The notes under the pieces are model-generated. The model saw only the letters and a program-made list of their open reading frames with translations. It made no database searches and was not told the DNA's origin. A program made the translations under genes and the position numbers. Shown here in pieces: positions 27,539 through 36,400 of a stretch of 64,000 nt of DNA. This stretch comes from Clostridiales bacterium. GTDB taxonomy: Bacteria; Bacillota; Clostridia; Lachnospirales; WQUN01. Position 1 is the stretch's first letter. Each line of letters opens with the position of its first letter. The stretch spans positions 62,001 to 126,000 of the forward strand of contig JAISWZ010000649.1 of assembly GCA_031270945.1 (NCBI GenBank). The letters run 5' to 3'.

Positions 27539-28768
27539 ATGATGTTAAAGATGATATATTCGAAGGCGTTATTGCTTTCTTTGGCCATGGCTCTAACAGT
27601 TCTGTCCGCCTGCCAGGCGAAGGACTCCCAAGAGCCTGTGTCAACCGCGTTGGTAATAGGCGCTCATGCCAACAGCAAGCAGCTTAACTTTTCCAACAAG
27701 CAGATCACTGACGCCGTAAACCAGGCAATCGGCACTTACGGACTTGTCTCTGTAGTATGCGCTGACGGCAGCCCCGATCTGGTGCTGTCAAACCTTTACG
27801 ACATACCTGACGCGTACAAGAGCGCCTCACCCCAGAAGCTTAAGATGGACGCGGCAAAAAAGGCAAGCGCACTGCTTGGAGGTCTTGCCTCCATAAAGGC
27901 TGATGACGAGGAAGTTGATCTGTTGGAGTCCTTGCGGCTAGCCGCTCGCTCATTGAAGAACGCGCCTTCGGGAAGCCAGCTGCTTATAATAGCAGTCGAC
28001 TCCGGCTTGTCAACGACGGGACTTTTAAGCTTCAATGACGGCTTTGCTTGGGAGGATCCCGGCTATGTTGCCGAAAGCCTCTACGAAATTTCCGCAATCC
28101 CTGACTTTAGCGGGATAACGGTTTCATGGCACCAGATAGGAGACACGGCTTTGCCTCAAGAGCAGCTCACTCCAGAGCAGCGGATCCACGTCACTTCTGT
28201 GTGGCGCTCTATCGTTGAAAAGACTGGAGGCATATTCGAAGCTTCTGACGTCATATCAAACCCTGGAGACATTGATCCTGCAGGGATGCCCCATGTCTCT
28301 GCGATCAAGCTGGAAGCGCCTGCGACGGCTGAGCCGGTGTTGCCTGAAGAGTTCACTGGTGAAAGCGATCTCGTGCTTCTCACTGAAGAGCAGATAGCCT
28401 TTCGCCCAAACACAGCGGTTTTCTTGGATGAAAGCGGCGCCCTGTCCACACTTGCGCCTATAGCCCAGATGATGCTTGACCATCCTGGCTTCAGCGCATT
28501 GCTTGTAGGCGCTACCGCTGGCGGCGACTCAACCGAGCGTTCCTTGAAGCTCTCAGCTGATCGAGCTAACGCAGTGAAGGACGCTTTGGTTTCACTTGGG
28601 GTGCCTGACTCGCGGATAGAGACCCTAGGCATGGGCAGCGCGGATCCTTGGCATATCCCTGACCGGGATTCAGATGGCAACTTCATCGAGGATATCGCGA
28701 GGCAAAACAGAAAAGTGGTATTGCTCGACGCCGATAGCGAGATGGCTGGAGCTATTCAAGGCAATTAA
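27539..28768 (+). CDS. OmpA-domain lipoprotein
   Basis: 409 aa; start at ATG 27539 or the adjacent ATG 27542, both served by AGGAGG at 27529-27534. Lipobox 'VLSAC' with lipidated Cys near residue 25. Residues 40-240 form an unassigned alpha/beta domain, possibly vWA-like ('LLIIAVDSGLSTTGLLSF'). Residues about 285-400 are an OmpA/MotB peptidoglycan-binding domain: 'LSADRANAVKDALVSLGVPD', 'SRIETLGMGS', and 'ARQNRKVVLL' in place of the usual NRRVE. It would anchor the membrane-attached machine to the cell wall. FtsZ-like/vWA systems are known to include an OmpA-family member. Confidence 0.8.
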   Translation: MMLKMIYSKALLLSLAMALTVLSACQAKDSQEPVSTALVIGAHANSKQLNFSNKQITDAVNQAIGTYGLVSVVCADGSPDLVLSNLYDIPDAYKSASPQKLKMDAAKKASALLGGLASIKADDEEVDLLESLRLAARSLKNAPSGSQLLIIAVDSGLSTTGLLSFNDGFAWEDPGYVAESLYEISAIPDFSGITVSWHQIGDTALPQEQLTPEQRIHVTSVWRSIVEKTGGIFEASDVISNPGDIDPAGMPHVSAIKLEAPATAEPVLPEEFTGESDLVLLTEEQIAFRPNTAVFLDESGALSTLAPIAQMMLDHPGFSALLVGATAGGDSTERSLKLSADRANAVKDALVSLGVPDSRIETLGMGSADPWHIPDRDSDGNFIEDIARQNRKVVLLDADSEMAGAIQGN

Positions 28769-28795
28769 CCGAGGTTCGGCTATTTGCCTTTTTTT
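28758..28795 (+). terminator. Rho-independent terminator of the OmpA operon
   Basis: AAGGCAA...TTGCCTT stem with an inner ACCGA/TCGG pairing, followed by seven T (28789-28795). It overlaps the stop codon at 28766-28768. Confidence 0.75.
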
Positions 28796-28803
28796 AGTAA
28801 AAT

Positions 28804-28839
28804 CGCAATAGGCGTTCCCCGAAGGAAACGCCTATTGCG
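28804..28839. terminator. Shared stem-loop between convergent genes
   Basis: Perfect 13-bp stem CGCAATAGGCGTT/AACGCCTATTGCG between the plus-strand stop at 28768 and the minus-strand stop at 28857. On the minus strand it is followed by ATTTTACT. Confidence 0.55.
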
Positions 28840-28856
28840 CATCTCAAATTTCGTGA

Positions 28857-29537
28857 TCAAAACACGCTTAACACGAGGCCAAACCCATAGAGCACTATTA
28901 GCGTTGTTACTATTGTCGGTAATATATAGATCAAAAATCCGCTTTGGGATCCCATGTACAGAATAACGGCGAATGCGAAGTATGTAAAGAACATGGTAGC
29001 TATTTGCCCTGCGGCTATTAGTATTGTCCATACCGCGATATAGCCCATGGCGGAACTGGATATTTTGGTCAACCCATAGATTCCTAGGCCTAACAGCGCC
29101 AGAATGAGAAGGATAAGTATGATTGCCGAGAATACCTGGCTTCCTCCGCCGATAATGAAACTGCTAAGAACTCCTACCCCAATGGCGGATGCGACAGCCG
29201 CGCAAATGGGCATAACAAGAAATCCTATAAGCTTGTGCGACAATCTAGGGTCGGCACCGAAATATTTCTTGAAAAACACCATCAGCGGTATGGACAGCAA
29301 GAACTGGGCGATATCTGCCAACACAAGGAGAAAGTTGGTCGGTGGCAGCTGCAATGGCTCGAGCTGGGTACCCGCCAAGCTGCTTACTAGGGTTCTTGCC
29401 ATCGCTGAATACATGCCCGAGAAGGGCAGTGCGCTCAGTAGCACGGCTCTTATGCGAGGATCACAAAATATGACAAAAGCAAATATGACGGTAATAAGAA
29501 TGGTCGATACTGAGTTCATCATGCGTCTTACTGCCAC
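28857..29537 (-). CDS. Multi-TM membrane protein
   Basis: 226 aa from GTG 29537 (GAGGTG upstream, about nine bases from GAGG to the start). Six hydrophobic segments are visible at about 8-25, 62-80, 95-115, 120-150, 160-180 and 185-215, with 'GVGVLSSFIIGGGSQVFSAI' and 'LLILALLGLGIYGLTKI' among them. No soluble domain, no motif recognised. It is the last gene of the minus-strand island and converges on the OmpA operon; a partner in the membrane machine is possible but unproven. Confidence 0.6.
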   Translation of the reverse strand: MAVRRMMNSVSTILITVIFAFVIFCDPRIRAVLLSALPFSGMYSAMARTLVSSLAGTQLEPLQLPPTNFLLVLADIAQFLLSIPLMVFFKKYFGADPRLSHKLIGFLVMPICAAVASAIGVGVLSSFIIGGGSQVFSAIILILLILALLGLGIYGLTKISSSAMGYIAVWTILIAAGQIATMFFTYFAFAVILYMGSQSGFLIYILPTIVTTLIVLYGFGLVLSVF

Positions 29538-29717
29538 TGAAAAACACCTCGCTTTATATTTTTTTGGCAAATATTATTACTAACGATCAGTATGCTTTTT
29601 TTGAATTCAGTATGCTTTTTTTGAATTTAGAGATATTTCCTGATACGCCAAGGTCTCAAATCTAGATCTGAAAGGCATTTCAGGAGTATCGTGCATAGTT
29701 ATTTTCGCTCGCAGTTA

Positions 29718-29734
29718 GAGCATATCCCAAGATT
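29718..29734. repeat. Half copy of the palindromic element
   Basis: A single arm, GAGCATATCCCAAGATT, with TTA in front (29715-29717). It directly follows the stop of the coupling-ATPase gene; no matching second arm is found nearby. Confidence 0.6.
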
Positions 29735-31085
29735 ATGATCTGGTGAGCTTGTAATCATTTATCTGGAACCTAAATGGCTCAAAACCTGGCAGTCCTATGA
29801 TCGCTCGGCCTATTGGCAGAGAGAGTATGTCGCTGTCCTCGACAACGCGCCCGTCCCTTATGTTCTCGATCAATCCTCTTGAATGGACAGTTGAAGAGTA
29901 GACTTCTTTCTTGCGGTTGTCTCCATAGAGCTTCTTGATGTAGTCACGGGATTCGAAGTCGTTTAGCCTGAAGCAGATGTTTGTAGAAAAGCCTGACAAT
30001 ATGCTTTTCGCAAGCCTTCCGTTTCCTCCCGCTTTGCCGGAGTACGCCTCGTAGATCTGCTCAACGTTCTGGATGCCAATCATGAACTTCACTCCGAGAG
30101 AGCGGCCAAAATTTACTGCGTCGTCAATATGCCTCAGATTTGGAACCAGCTTGAACTCATCGCAAATGAAGTAGACATTGCCCTCGCTCTTGGTGCGGCA
30201 CAGGGCTTCCTTTATTGCCAAGTCGAACATCAGGCTATAGATGGGGGCAAGGGTGGCGCCTATGCCTAGATCATACTCTATGAAAACAGCTCTGCCGCCT
30301 TTGTTTCTCACAAGCTGCCTAAGGGACAAAGTGCCCGCTTTCTCAAAGTTTCCTATAAACATTTCTCGCGAAGCTGTTTGGATTTCAGAGAGGACTCCCT
30401 TGGATTGCTCTCCTGTCCCGTCAATGTAGGAGCTCATGGCGGTCAGGTCATTGTGGCAAGCCAGTATGTCCAGGTATCCTTGCACTGTCTCAGAGTTCAA
30501 GAAGCTGCAGAGATCCTGGTTGGTGTACTTGATCCCGTTGTCCCTGCAGCAGTGAAGCAGGATCGCGGCAAAGAGATCCTTTGCGGCATTCGGAAAGAAC
30601 ACTTGCGTAGTTTTTTCTTTCTTCTCGTGAAAGATGGCGTTCGCTATCTCGAAAACGTTGTCCTTGAGATGGCTTCCCCTATCAATCTCATTGAAGATGT
30701 TCCAATAGTCCTCTTGGCCTCCTGGCCCAACCGCTTGGCCATCATTGCTTATGATGGCGTCTCCGCGCGAAAAGAGCTCTTTTACGAAGTCCCCTTTTGA
30801 GTCAAAGACAATCATAACGTCGTTGCTGGTCATCCTCTTCTTGATCTGGCTTGCCAGAGTCATGATAGCCTTTGTTTTTCCTGTTCCTATACCGCCTAGA
30901 AACATCAAATGACGGCTCAGCAGGTCATTGTCAAAAAGGATTCTCTGTTGGTGGCCTGTCATGTCTATTCCATCAAGCCAGCAAACAGCGTTTTCCGGCC
31001 TGATGCGCTGTTGCGGAGGGGTTCTCTGCAGCTCAAAGCCGCTAAACACCTCGGTTATCCGTCTATCAGCCGGATTATCTGCCAT
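29733..31085 (-). CDS. TraG/VirD4-like coupling ATPase (soluble)
   Basis: 450 aa; ATG 31085 is fixed by AGGAGGGG eight bases upstream and overlaps the end of the nuclease gene by 11 bp. Walker A 'GGIGTGKT' at about 64-71, Walker B 'VYFICDEFKL' near 290, and a later 'GRSLGVKFMIGIQNVEQIYE' typical of the VirD4/TraD/TraG motor fold. The N-terminal membrane anchor of classical coupling proteins is absent, and no VirB4 or relaxase is present. Coupling proteins recognise C-terminal signals on substrates; the neighbouring nuclease has a repetitive C-terminal tail. I infer that this ATPase handles the nuclease or links it to the FtsZ-like machine. Confidence 0.8.
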   Translation of the reverse strand: MADNPADRRITEVFSGFELQRTPPQQRIRPENAVCWLDGIDMTGHQQRILFDNDLLSRHLMFLGGIGTGKTKAIMTLASQIKKRMTSNDVMIVFDSKGDFVKELFSRGDAIISNDGQAVGPGGQEDYWNIFNEIDRGSHLKDNVFEIANAIFHEKKEKTTQVFFPNAAKDLFAAILLHCCRDNGIKYTNQDLCSFLNSETVQGYLDILACHNDLTAMSSYIDGTGEQSKGVLSEIQTASREMFIGNFEKAGTLSLRQLVRNKGGRAVFIEYDLGIGATLAPIYSLMFDLAIKEALCRTKSEGNVYFICDEFKLVPNLRHIDDAVNFGRSLGVKFMIGIQNVEQIYEAYSGKAGGNGRLAKSILSGFSTNICFRLNDFESRDYIKKLYGDNRKKEVYSSTVHSRGLIENIRDGRVVEDSDILSLPIGRAIIGLPGFEPFRFQINDYKLTRS

Positions 31086-31902
31086 GGTCGTGACCCCCTC
31101 CTGAACTATGGCCACCGCTAGAATGTCCTGTTGAAGCTCCTATTGCAGAGCCTTTTCCTGCCGAGGCTCCTATTGCAGAGCCTTTTCCTGCCGAGGCGCT
31201 TATAGCTGAGCTCTTTCCTGCTGAAGCTCCTATTGCAGAGTTTTTTCCTGCCGAGGCGCCAATGGCGGAGCTCTTTCCTGCCGTGGCTCCTATCGCAGAG
31301 CTCTTTCCTGCTGAAGCTCCTATTGCAGAGCTTTTTCCTGCCGAGGCGCTTATGGCTGAGCTTTTCCCTGTTTCTTTCCCGGTTGCCGCTTGCGCTGACG
31401 CTCTTTGGGCTATTGAGCTTTTGGCTTGCCCTTCTTGCGCTTGAGTTGCCTTACTGGCTATAGCGCTCTTTGATTCAGCGCTCTTTGATTCAGCGCTCTT
31501 TTGGGCAACCTTCTCAGCTTTTTGCTTTTCATATTTGCTTCCTTTGATTTTGCGAGTCTTGTGATTCTTGCTGTCACCTTTGACTTTGCCGCTTCTGGGC
31601 TTCTTTTGCCTTGGCATTTCGAATTTGTGGCTCCAGCCTTCGCTTCGGGGCTCGAACTGGTAATTTCTTGGATCATTGTTTTGCTCTATGAACTCTTTTC
31701 TTGACAGGCCGTTTTCTTCGGCTTGATCTCTCAATCTGGCGAATTCTTTGCCGTAAATATGACCAAACATGCCTTGCTCTTTAGAAAAGGGTTTGCCTGT
31801 GTTCGGGCTGATAAAGTTTCCATTGGCGTCTCTTGGCGCGTTTTCCAATATGGCTTTCTTAGTGCTTTCGCGCAAGGCGGGCCTGGAGTATGTATTAGGC
31901 AT
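31075..31902 (-). CDS. GH-E family (HNH/Endo VII) nuclease toxin with repetitive C-terminal tail
   Basis: 275 aa from ATG 31902, which overlaps the immunity gene by 8 bp. Residues 1-97 fit the GH-E nuclease domain of polymorphic toxins: 'SPNTGKPF', then 'FGHIYGKEFARL' (Gly47-His48 and Glu53), 'LSRKEFIEQNNDPRNYQFEP' and 'SHKFEMP'. This is followed by a Lys-rich linker (98-135) and about eight 10-residue repeats (about 178-257) of the 'GKSSAIGASA' type, ending in a Gly/His-rich tail 'GHDHGR'. Polymorphic toxins normally carry the nuclease at the C-terminus; here it is N-terminal and the tail may be a trafficking signal. The metal-dependent DNase activity is inferred from family knowledge. Confidence 0.8.
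   Translation of the reverse strand: MPNTYSRPALRESTKKAILENAPRDANGNFISPNTGKPFSKEQGMFGHIYGKEFARLRDQAEENGLSRKEFIEQNNDPRNYQFEPRSEGWSHKFEMPRQKKPRSGKVKGDSKNHKTRKIKGSKYEKQKAEKVAQKSAESKSAESKSAIASKATQAQEGQAKSSIAQRASAQAATGKETGKSSAISASAGKSSAIGASAGKSSAIGATAGKSSAIGASAGKNSAIGASAGKSSAISASAGKGSAIGASAGKGSAIGASTGHSSGGHSSGGGHDHGR
31130..31380 (-). repeat. 30-bp tandem repeats inside the nuclease tail
   Basis: About eight copies of a 30-bp unit (GCTCCTATTGCAGAG plus (C/T)TTTTTCCTGCCGAG on the plus strand) encode the 10-residue repeats. Copies differ at a few positions; copy-number change would keep frame. Confidence 0.85.
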
Positions 31903-32203
31903 TGGGATCGAACCCTTCCGCAACCTCCAGATCGTCGTTATTTGATTTGCGCTCAAGGGCGGTTCCATGCGGCAGGTCAAGAAACTGGGCTACGCTGGCA
32001 TCAACGTCCAAAACCCAGTCTATTCCGCAAAGGTATGTATTGTTTGGGTCGTCCAAATACTCTTGGCTTTCCTCACCGCAGAAGAAGCGCCACCCGCTGT
32101 CGGGATCGGGGCCAGTTACCTCTTCACGGTACATGAAGCTGACTTTCTTTTTTCCGTCTATCAGCATTTTTGTCGCAAACACAAATCCAAAGTCTTCGAA
32201 CAT
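31895..32203 (-). CDS. DUF2185/Imm33-like immunity protein
   Basis: 102 aa; ATG 32203 has AGGAG seven bases upstream (an ATG two codons earlier is too close). 'VSFMYREE', 'DSGWRFFCGEESQEYLDDPN' and 'DVDASVAQFLDLPHGTALER' are the hallmarks of DUF2185, the family listed among toxin-immunity proteins as Imm33. It is soluble with no signal peptide. It overlaps the nuclease start by 8 bp and precedes it, so immunity is made first. The pair is a strong toxin-immunity call; direct binding is inferred. Confidence 0.82.
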   Translation of the reverse strand: MFEDFGFVFATKMLIDGKKKVSFMYREEVTGPDPDSGWRFFCGEESQEYLDDPNNTYLCGIDWVLDVDASVAQFLDLPHGTALERKSNNDDLEVAEGFDPNA

Positions 32204-32228
32204 AAGCATTCTCCTAATGCGTGACTGA

Positions 32229-32327
32229 GTGCATATCCCAAAATTCCATTAAGGCGCCGAAAAATTCCTGGCGAATGCTTCAACGCCGGAATTTTTCAAG
32301 CCCTGGAATTAATTTTGGGATATGCTC
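32229..32327. repeat. Palindromic element copy 4
   Basis: Arms GTGCATATCCCAAAATTCC and GGAATTAATTTTGGGATATGC with core GAAAAATTCCTGGCG...CGCCGGAATTTTTC. It separates the zinc-ribbon gene from the immunity-nuclease-ATPase unit. Confidence 0.8.
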
Positions 32328-32364
32328 TAATCCATACTCCTGCATGGCGATGGAAAAGAGCGCT

Positions 32365-33381
32365 TTAACTCGTGGCGTCTACCCATTTGCTGTAGGCGAT
32401 TCTATCTCCGCTTAGCTTGATGTCATGGATGATCAAGTAAATTTCCCTTTGCGCTAAAGCTGTTTCGGCCGTTTCTATCACTTCTGAATACAGAGGGGAC
32501 GCGTGTGGCCCGTAACCCCCAAGCGATGAGCCGCCTCTGGATATGACAAACGCTCCGCCGCTGCCGCCGCCTTTATTTTTTATCACGATAGCCAGCTCGG
32601 AGGCAAAGGAAGCCTTGAATAGCTGGAAAATAGAGAGCACTGCGATTACAATGGTCAATACCCCTATTATGGAGCTCTGTGGCGCCGCGTCTGATCCGAA
32701 GGCTAAAAATCCAACGCTTAACGCGCAGAATATCGTTGCGGGAAGCTGGCCAACCCTATTTACGAGAAAAAACCCAGCCATTGAGCCAATGCTACCGATT
32801 AGCCCAAGCGCAAGAACGGAGTCAGGCGCTAGAGCGGCGTCACTCGCAACGATTTGCGCTACGTTCATAAAGATGAAGTAGCATATGGAATACAGAATGA
32901 TGGATAGAAAGCAATTGGGTGCCCTAAAGCGTCTGCCCCTATGCACCTCCAGCCCAGACACCTCGTCTATGGCGAGCTGGTTGTCATGCCTAGCGCCGCC
33001 AGATATCTTGTCTATGGCCGTGAATATCAAGCGTCTGTTGGTTATGACCATTCTTCCCTCGGCAAGGGCAAACCCCATTCTGCCTTTCAGGTTGCAGATG
33101 TGATAGTTCCTAAAAAGCAGCTCGTCTGGATCCAGCCCAATCTCAGGAGGCGGCATTTCTGGCCTTCTTAGCGAATCTCTGTTGGGGCCCTTCATTTTTC
33201 CCAAGCCAAAGAACTCTAAAACCTTGCCGATAAAATCTATGTCTTCCCGACTGGATGATTTTCGCGTACCCGAGCCTGAGCTTGAGCCCGATCCTGAGCC
33301 GCCGCCCGCGCCAGCGCCATCGCATATGGGGCAAAATCCATTTGCCTCAAGAGGAGAGTTGCATTTTGAGCAGTATCTCAT
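32365..33381 (-). CDS. Zinc-ribbon, PH-like, four-TM membrane protein
   Basis: 338 aa, ATG with AGGTGA six bases upstream. Residues 4-20 form a zinc ribbon (CSKC...CPIC), followed by a Gly/Ser linker (23-45). Residues about 85-150 ('ELLFRNYHICNLKGRMGFAL', 'MVITNRRLIFTAID') look like a bacterial PH/GRAM-type domain. Four TM helices lie at about 160-260. A C-terminal cytoplasmic domain contains a Gly/Ser-rich loop. The zinc-ribbon plus PH-like layout is common in Bacillota membrane adaptors. Placed between FtsZl-A and the toxin unit, flanked on both sides by palindromic elements. Confidence 0.65.
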   Translation of the reverse strand: MRYCSKCNSPLEANGFCPICDGAGAGGGSGSGSSSGSGTRKSSSREDIDFIGKVLEFFGLGKMKGPNRDSLRRPEMPPPEIGLDPDELLFRNYHICNLKGRMGFALAEGRMVITNRRLIFTAIDKISGGARHDNQLAIDEVSGLEVHRGRRFRAPNCFLSIILYSICYFIFMNVAQIVASDAALAPDSVLALGLIGSIGSMAGFFLVNRVGQLPATIFCALSVGFLAFGSDAAPQSSIIGVLTIVIAVLSIFQLFKASFASELAIVIKNKGGGSGGAFVISRGGSSLGGYGPHASPLYSEVIETAETALAQREIYLIIHDIKLSGDRIAYSKWVDATS

Positions 33382-33438
33382 GATTCACCTTCTATCAATT
33401 CTTGCATTTCAAAGTTTTGGAAATATAACAAAAGCTTT

Positions 33439-33472
33439 CGCATATCCCAAAAAATTAATATTGGGATATGCG
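33439..33472. repeat. Palindromic element copy 5, arms only, fused to FtsZl-A 3' end
   Basis: CGCATATCCCAA-(AAAATTAATA)-TTGGGATATGCG without the usual core. The right arm is translated in FtsZl-A: CGC ATA TCC CAA TAT TAA gives the last residues RISQY and the stop. Confidence 0.85.
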
Positions 33473-36400
33473 TCTTATTAGCTGCACGGCCTTCTTTGTT
33501 TCAATGTACAGCGGAACATTGCGCCTTAAAGCTCTTTGGGCATTTTTGCATGCTATGCGAATGTCGGGGTTTCCCTTGCTCAGATATGCAGAATCCCAAA
33601 GGCTGATTGGGTAGCGCTTGCCTTTCTTGAGATCGTCCACAATGTGGTTGACTAGCTTTGGACCAGTCAAATCAAGCCTGTTTCTGGCTATTTCATGGAT
33701 CAGGTAATCGATGTCCGAGTTGAAAACGCAGCACATGTAACGCTTGAGCGCAAAAGAGTCTCCATAATCCATAAGTTGAATGACTCCCTGATCGCAAGCC
33801 TCTTCCCAAATCCTTAGGAATTCTTCCCTCATGAACTCTTCTTCTTGCAAGCCTGGGGCTTTCCTGAGAGCGAGGCGAGGATAATTTCGCCATTCAAGCC
33901 CTTGTTCCTTTTCGTATTTGCCTTGCCTCACATCGCTTTGGATAGGATATTTAACCAAATATCCATGGGGCTCTGGATTGCCTCCTCTGAAGTCGCCTTT
34001 AGCGGTTGAGAAGTCAACATGTCCGGGCTCATTTCTATGGATCATGGCTTGCTCTGGCAATAGGGTGTTATAGCTATCCTCCATGGCACCTATATTGGAA
34101 AGCGAGAAAAGAGGCAGGTTGTCTACGTTAAGGTAGCAGGAAAACCGATCAGGCAATCCAGACGGCAATACGCTGGCATTAGCATACTTAATTTTTGCGT
34201 CGCTTGACATTGAGCTTTCGATTTCATCCAAGTCAATATGCAGAGCTCTTGCAAGACCTGCCGGATAAAGAATGCAGAGCTTTTTCTCTCCGTAATTAAT
34301 CGCGTCTTGGGGATAGCAGTCTTTGATCCCTTTCACAAGACGCTTGGTTATATTGGCCAAATACTCGCAAATTTCGTTTTTCAGATTTTCGCCCTTTGCC
34401 TTGCACACCTCTAAGATGAAGCTTGGCAACTCAAGCTTTTGATTTAAGGTTTCAGCGATATCAAGGCTTTTGAGGCATTCGTCAAGCATTTCCAGTGTTG
34501 AAGCGCCGCTGTTTTTGCTGTCTGTCCACTTCTGTGAATTGTTTTTGAACGACTCCATAACCGCGCGACGAAATCGGGCTTGCGCTTCTGGAACTACAGC
34601 GTCTTCACCGGCTTGCCTTGCAAGCATGTAAGAGGTTTCATCCGAGAGCAGGTTATGAAAGCTTGGGATATGATCATTGCAATACTTGTTAAGCCTTTCT
34701 CTTGAGTCAAAAACGTTTGATGTGGTTGCCAGAGCGTCTATCACTTTGGCAAAGTCTTGTATCTCGCCGTTTATCCGGCAGACAGGCTCAATGAGCCTTG
34801 TTTTTATCGACTGCTTGACTTCACTTGAAATACGGAGCAAGTTGCTGACAGCGGCCCAATTTATGTAGGCGGACTTCCAGTTGGAGAAGCTGAAGAAGAG
34901 CTTTCCTGGCGCGTTCATCAAGATTTTTAAAACCTGCTCTCTTTCTTTCTCTACTGAATCGGCTACATTGATTGAGACGTTCTCAAGCTCACTTTTAATC
35001 CCTGCTTCGCAAATAAAATTTTCAATTGTCTTCGGCCCATATTGGCTAACGTAATTTAGAATTAGGTTTCTGTACTTCTCAGCTACATCGTCGAGCATTT
35101 GGTTTATGTCATTTAGCGGTTCAAGGCTCTCAACAAGCCCTTCCATCAACTTTCTATAGGCTTGGTAGTCGTCCGTCTTTCTTTTCACGTCCCGCCTAGT
35201 CAGCGCCAGCTTGGCATCGTCAGAGGCTTTGCTAACCCAGGCCTTAACCTTCGCAATAATCTTTAGTTCCAGCCCTTTGACTTCGTTGTCTTCATCATTG
35301 GCGCTCAGCCTACCTAAAGCCGCTTTCCGAATTTTCTCAGCGTCCGCTTCAGGCAACGGCTTTCCTGATTTCTCGCCTTCATCACGGTAAAACGCCGCCA
35401 TCAACTTGCTGAAGACCCAACCCTTTATCAAGCCTGTAGGCATTCCAACCGAGCTAACGCTTAGGCTATGGTAGTGAAACGAGTCTTCAGGGTAATCGTC
35501 TCCAGATCCGTATTCCATCTTTGCAAATGTGGCTTCGCGATGCTTTCTTTCAAGGCTCTCAAACGCTGCCAGGCTAAGCTCGTCTTGATTCTGGCTGGAA
35601 ACCAGCAACAATATCGATTGGGCAACAGCCTCTTGAATGTTTTGATATGTGCCAGACAACAGGCTGACACTGTCATAGAGCTGGGGATGGGAGGCATCCA
35701 ACCTGAATGTTTCATGTGAATAGATGAAGGTGTCTGCAAAGCGCTGATCTCTCTGGAACCTGGAGTAATGAAAGTCAATCTCTTTCAATGCCGCATATCC
35801 ATTGCTCATGAATGGGCTCATTTCCGATTCATAAGGCAAGTAGAAGTATCCGGCTACATTGCATTTCAGGTTGCCAGAGTTTTGAAGCGCCATTCTTGTT
35901 AATGCCGCTATATCGTTTACAAGGCCGCTTCCTGTTCCTCCAGCCAAGCTTAGCACTACCAGCACTTGCAGATGGCGGTTCCCCCTATTTTCGTTTAACT
36001 CTTCAATTTTCTCAGTTATCAACATTTTGACTTTTTGCCAGTTGCCCTGCTCTTTGCCGCAGTATAGCTTAGCTATCGCAACCTGGCGGTTGTGCGTTGG
36101 GTTTCCTAACGCTTCTACATCCTTGCCATTGTTGAACTTTGGATTTATCCATTCATTGACCGCATCTTCCCGCTTTTTCGGATCATTGAACGCGTCGGCC
36201 GATTCAGGACAATGAAGCAAAAACTTTTCATGCTCTAGCAATCCTGTTTTTGCAAGATCAGCATCGTCTGAGTCTATGCCAAGAAATTTCACTGAAGCTT
36301 CCCAGTTGTCAAATCGCTTCTCAATCTTGTCTTTAAGCTTCGATAGAGTCTCAATCCCAGACTTTCCAACTCCTATGACAAGCGTCCTGAAAAGGCTGTT

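Noticed and set aside
29733-31085. Conjugative element or full type IV secretion system
   Set aside because: Only the coupling-type ATPase is present; no relaxase, VirB4, VirB6 or other mating-pair genes were found in the window.
31233-31704. Several hydrophobic plus-strand frames opposite the nuclease gene
   Set aside because: They are shadows of the 30-bp repeats and Lys-rich linker of the nuclease read in antisense.
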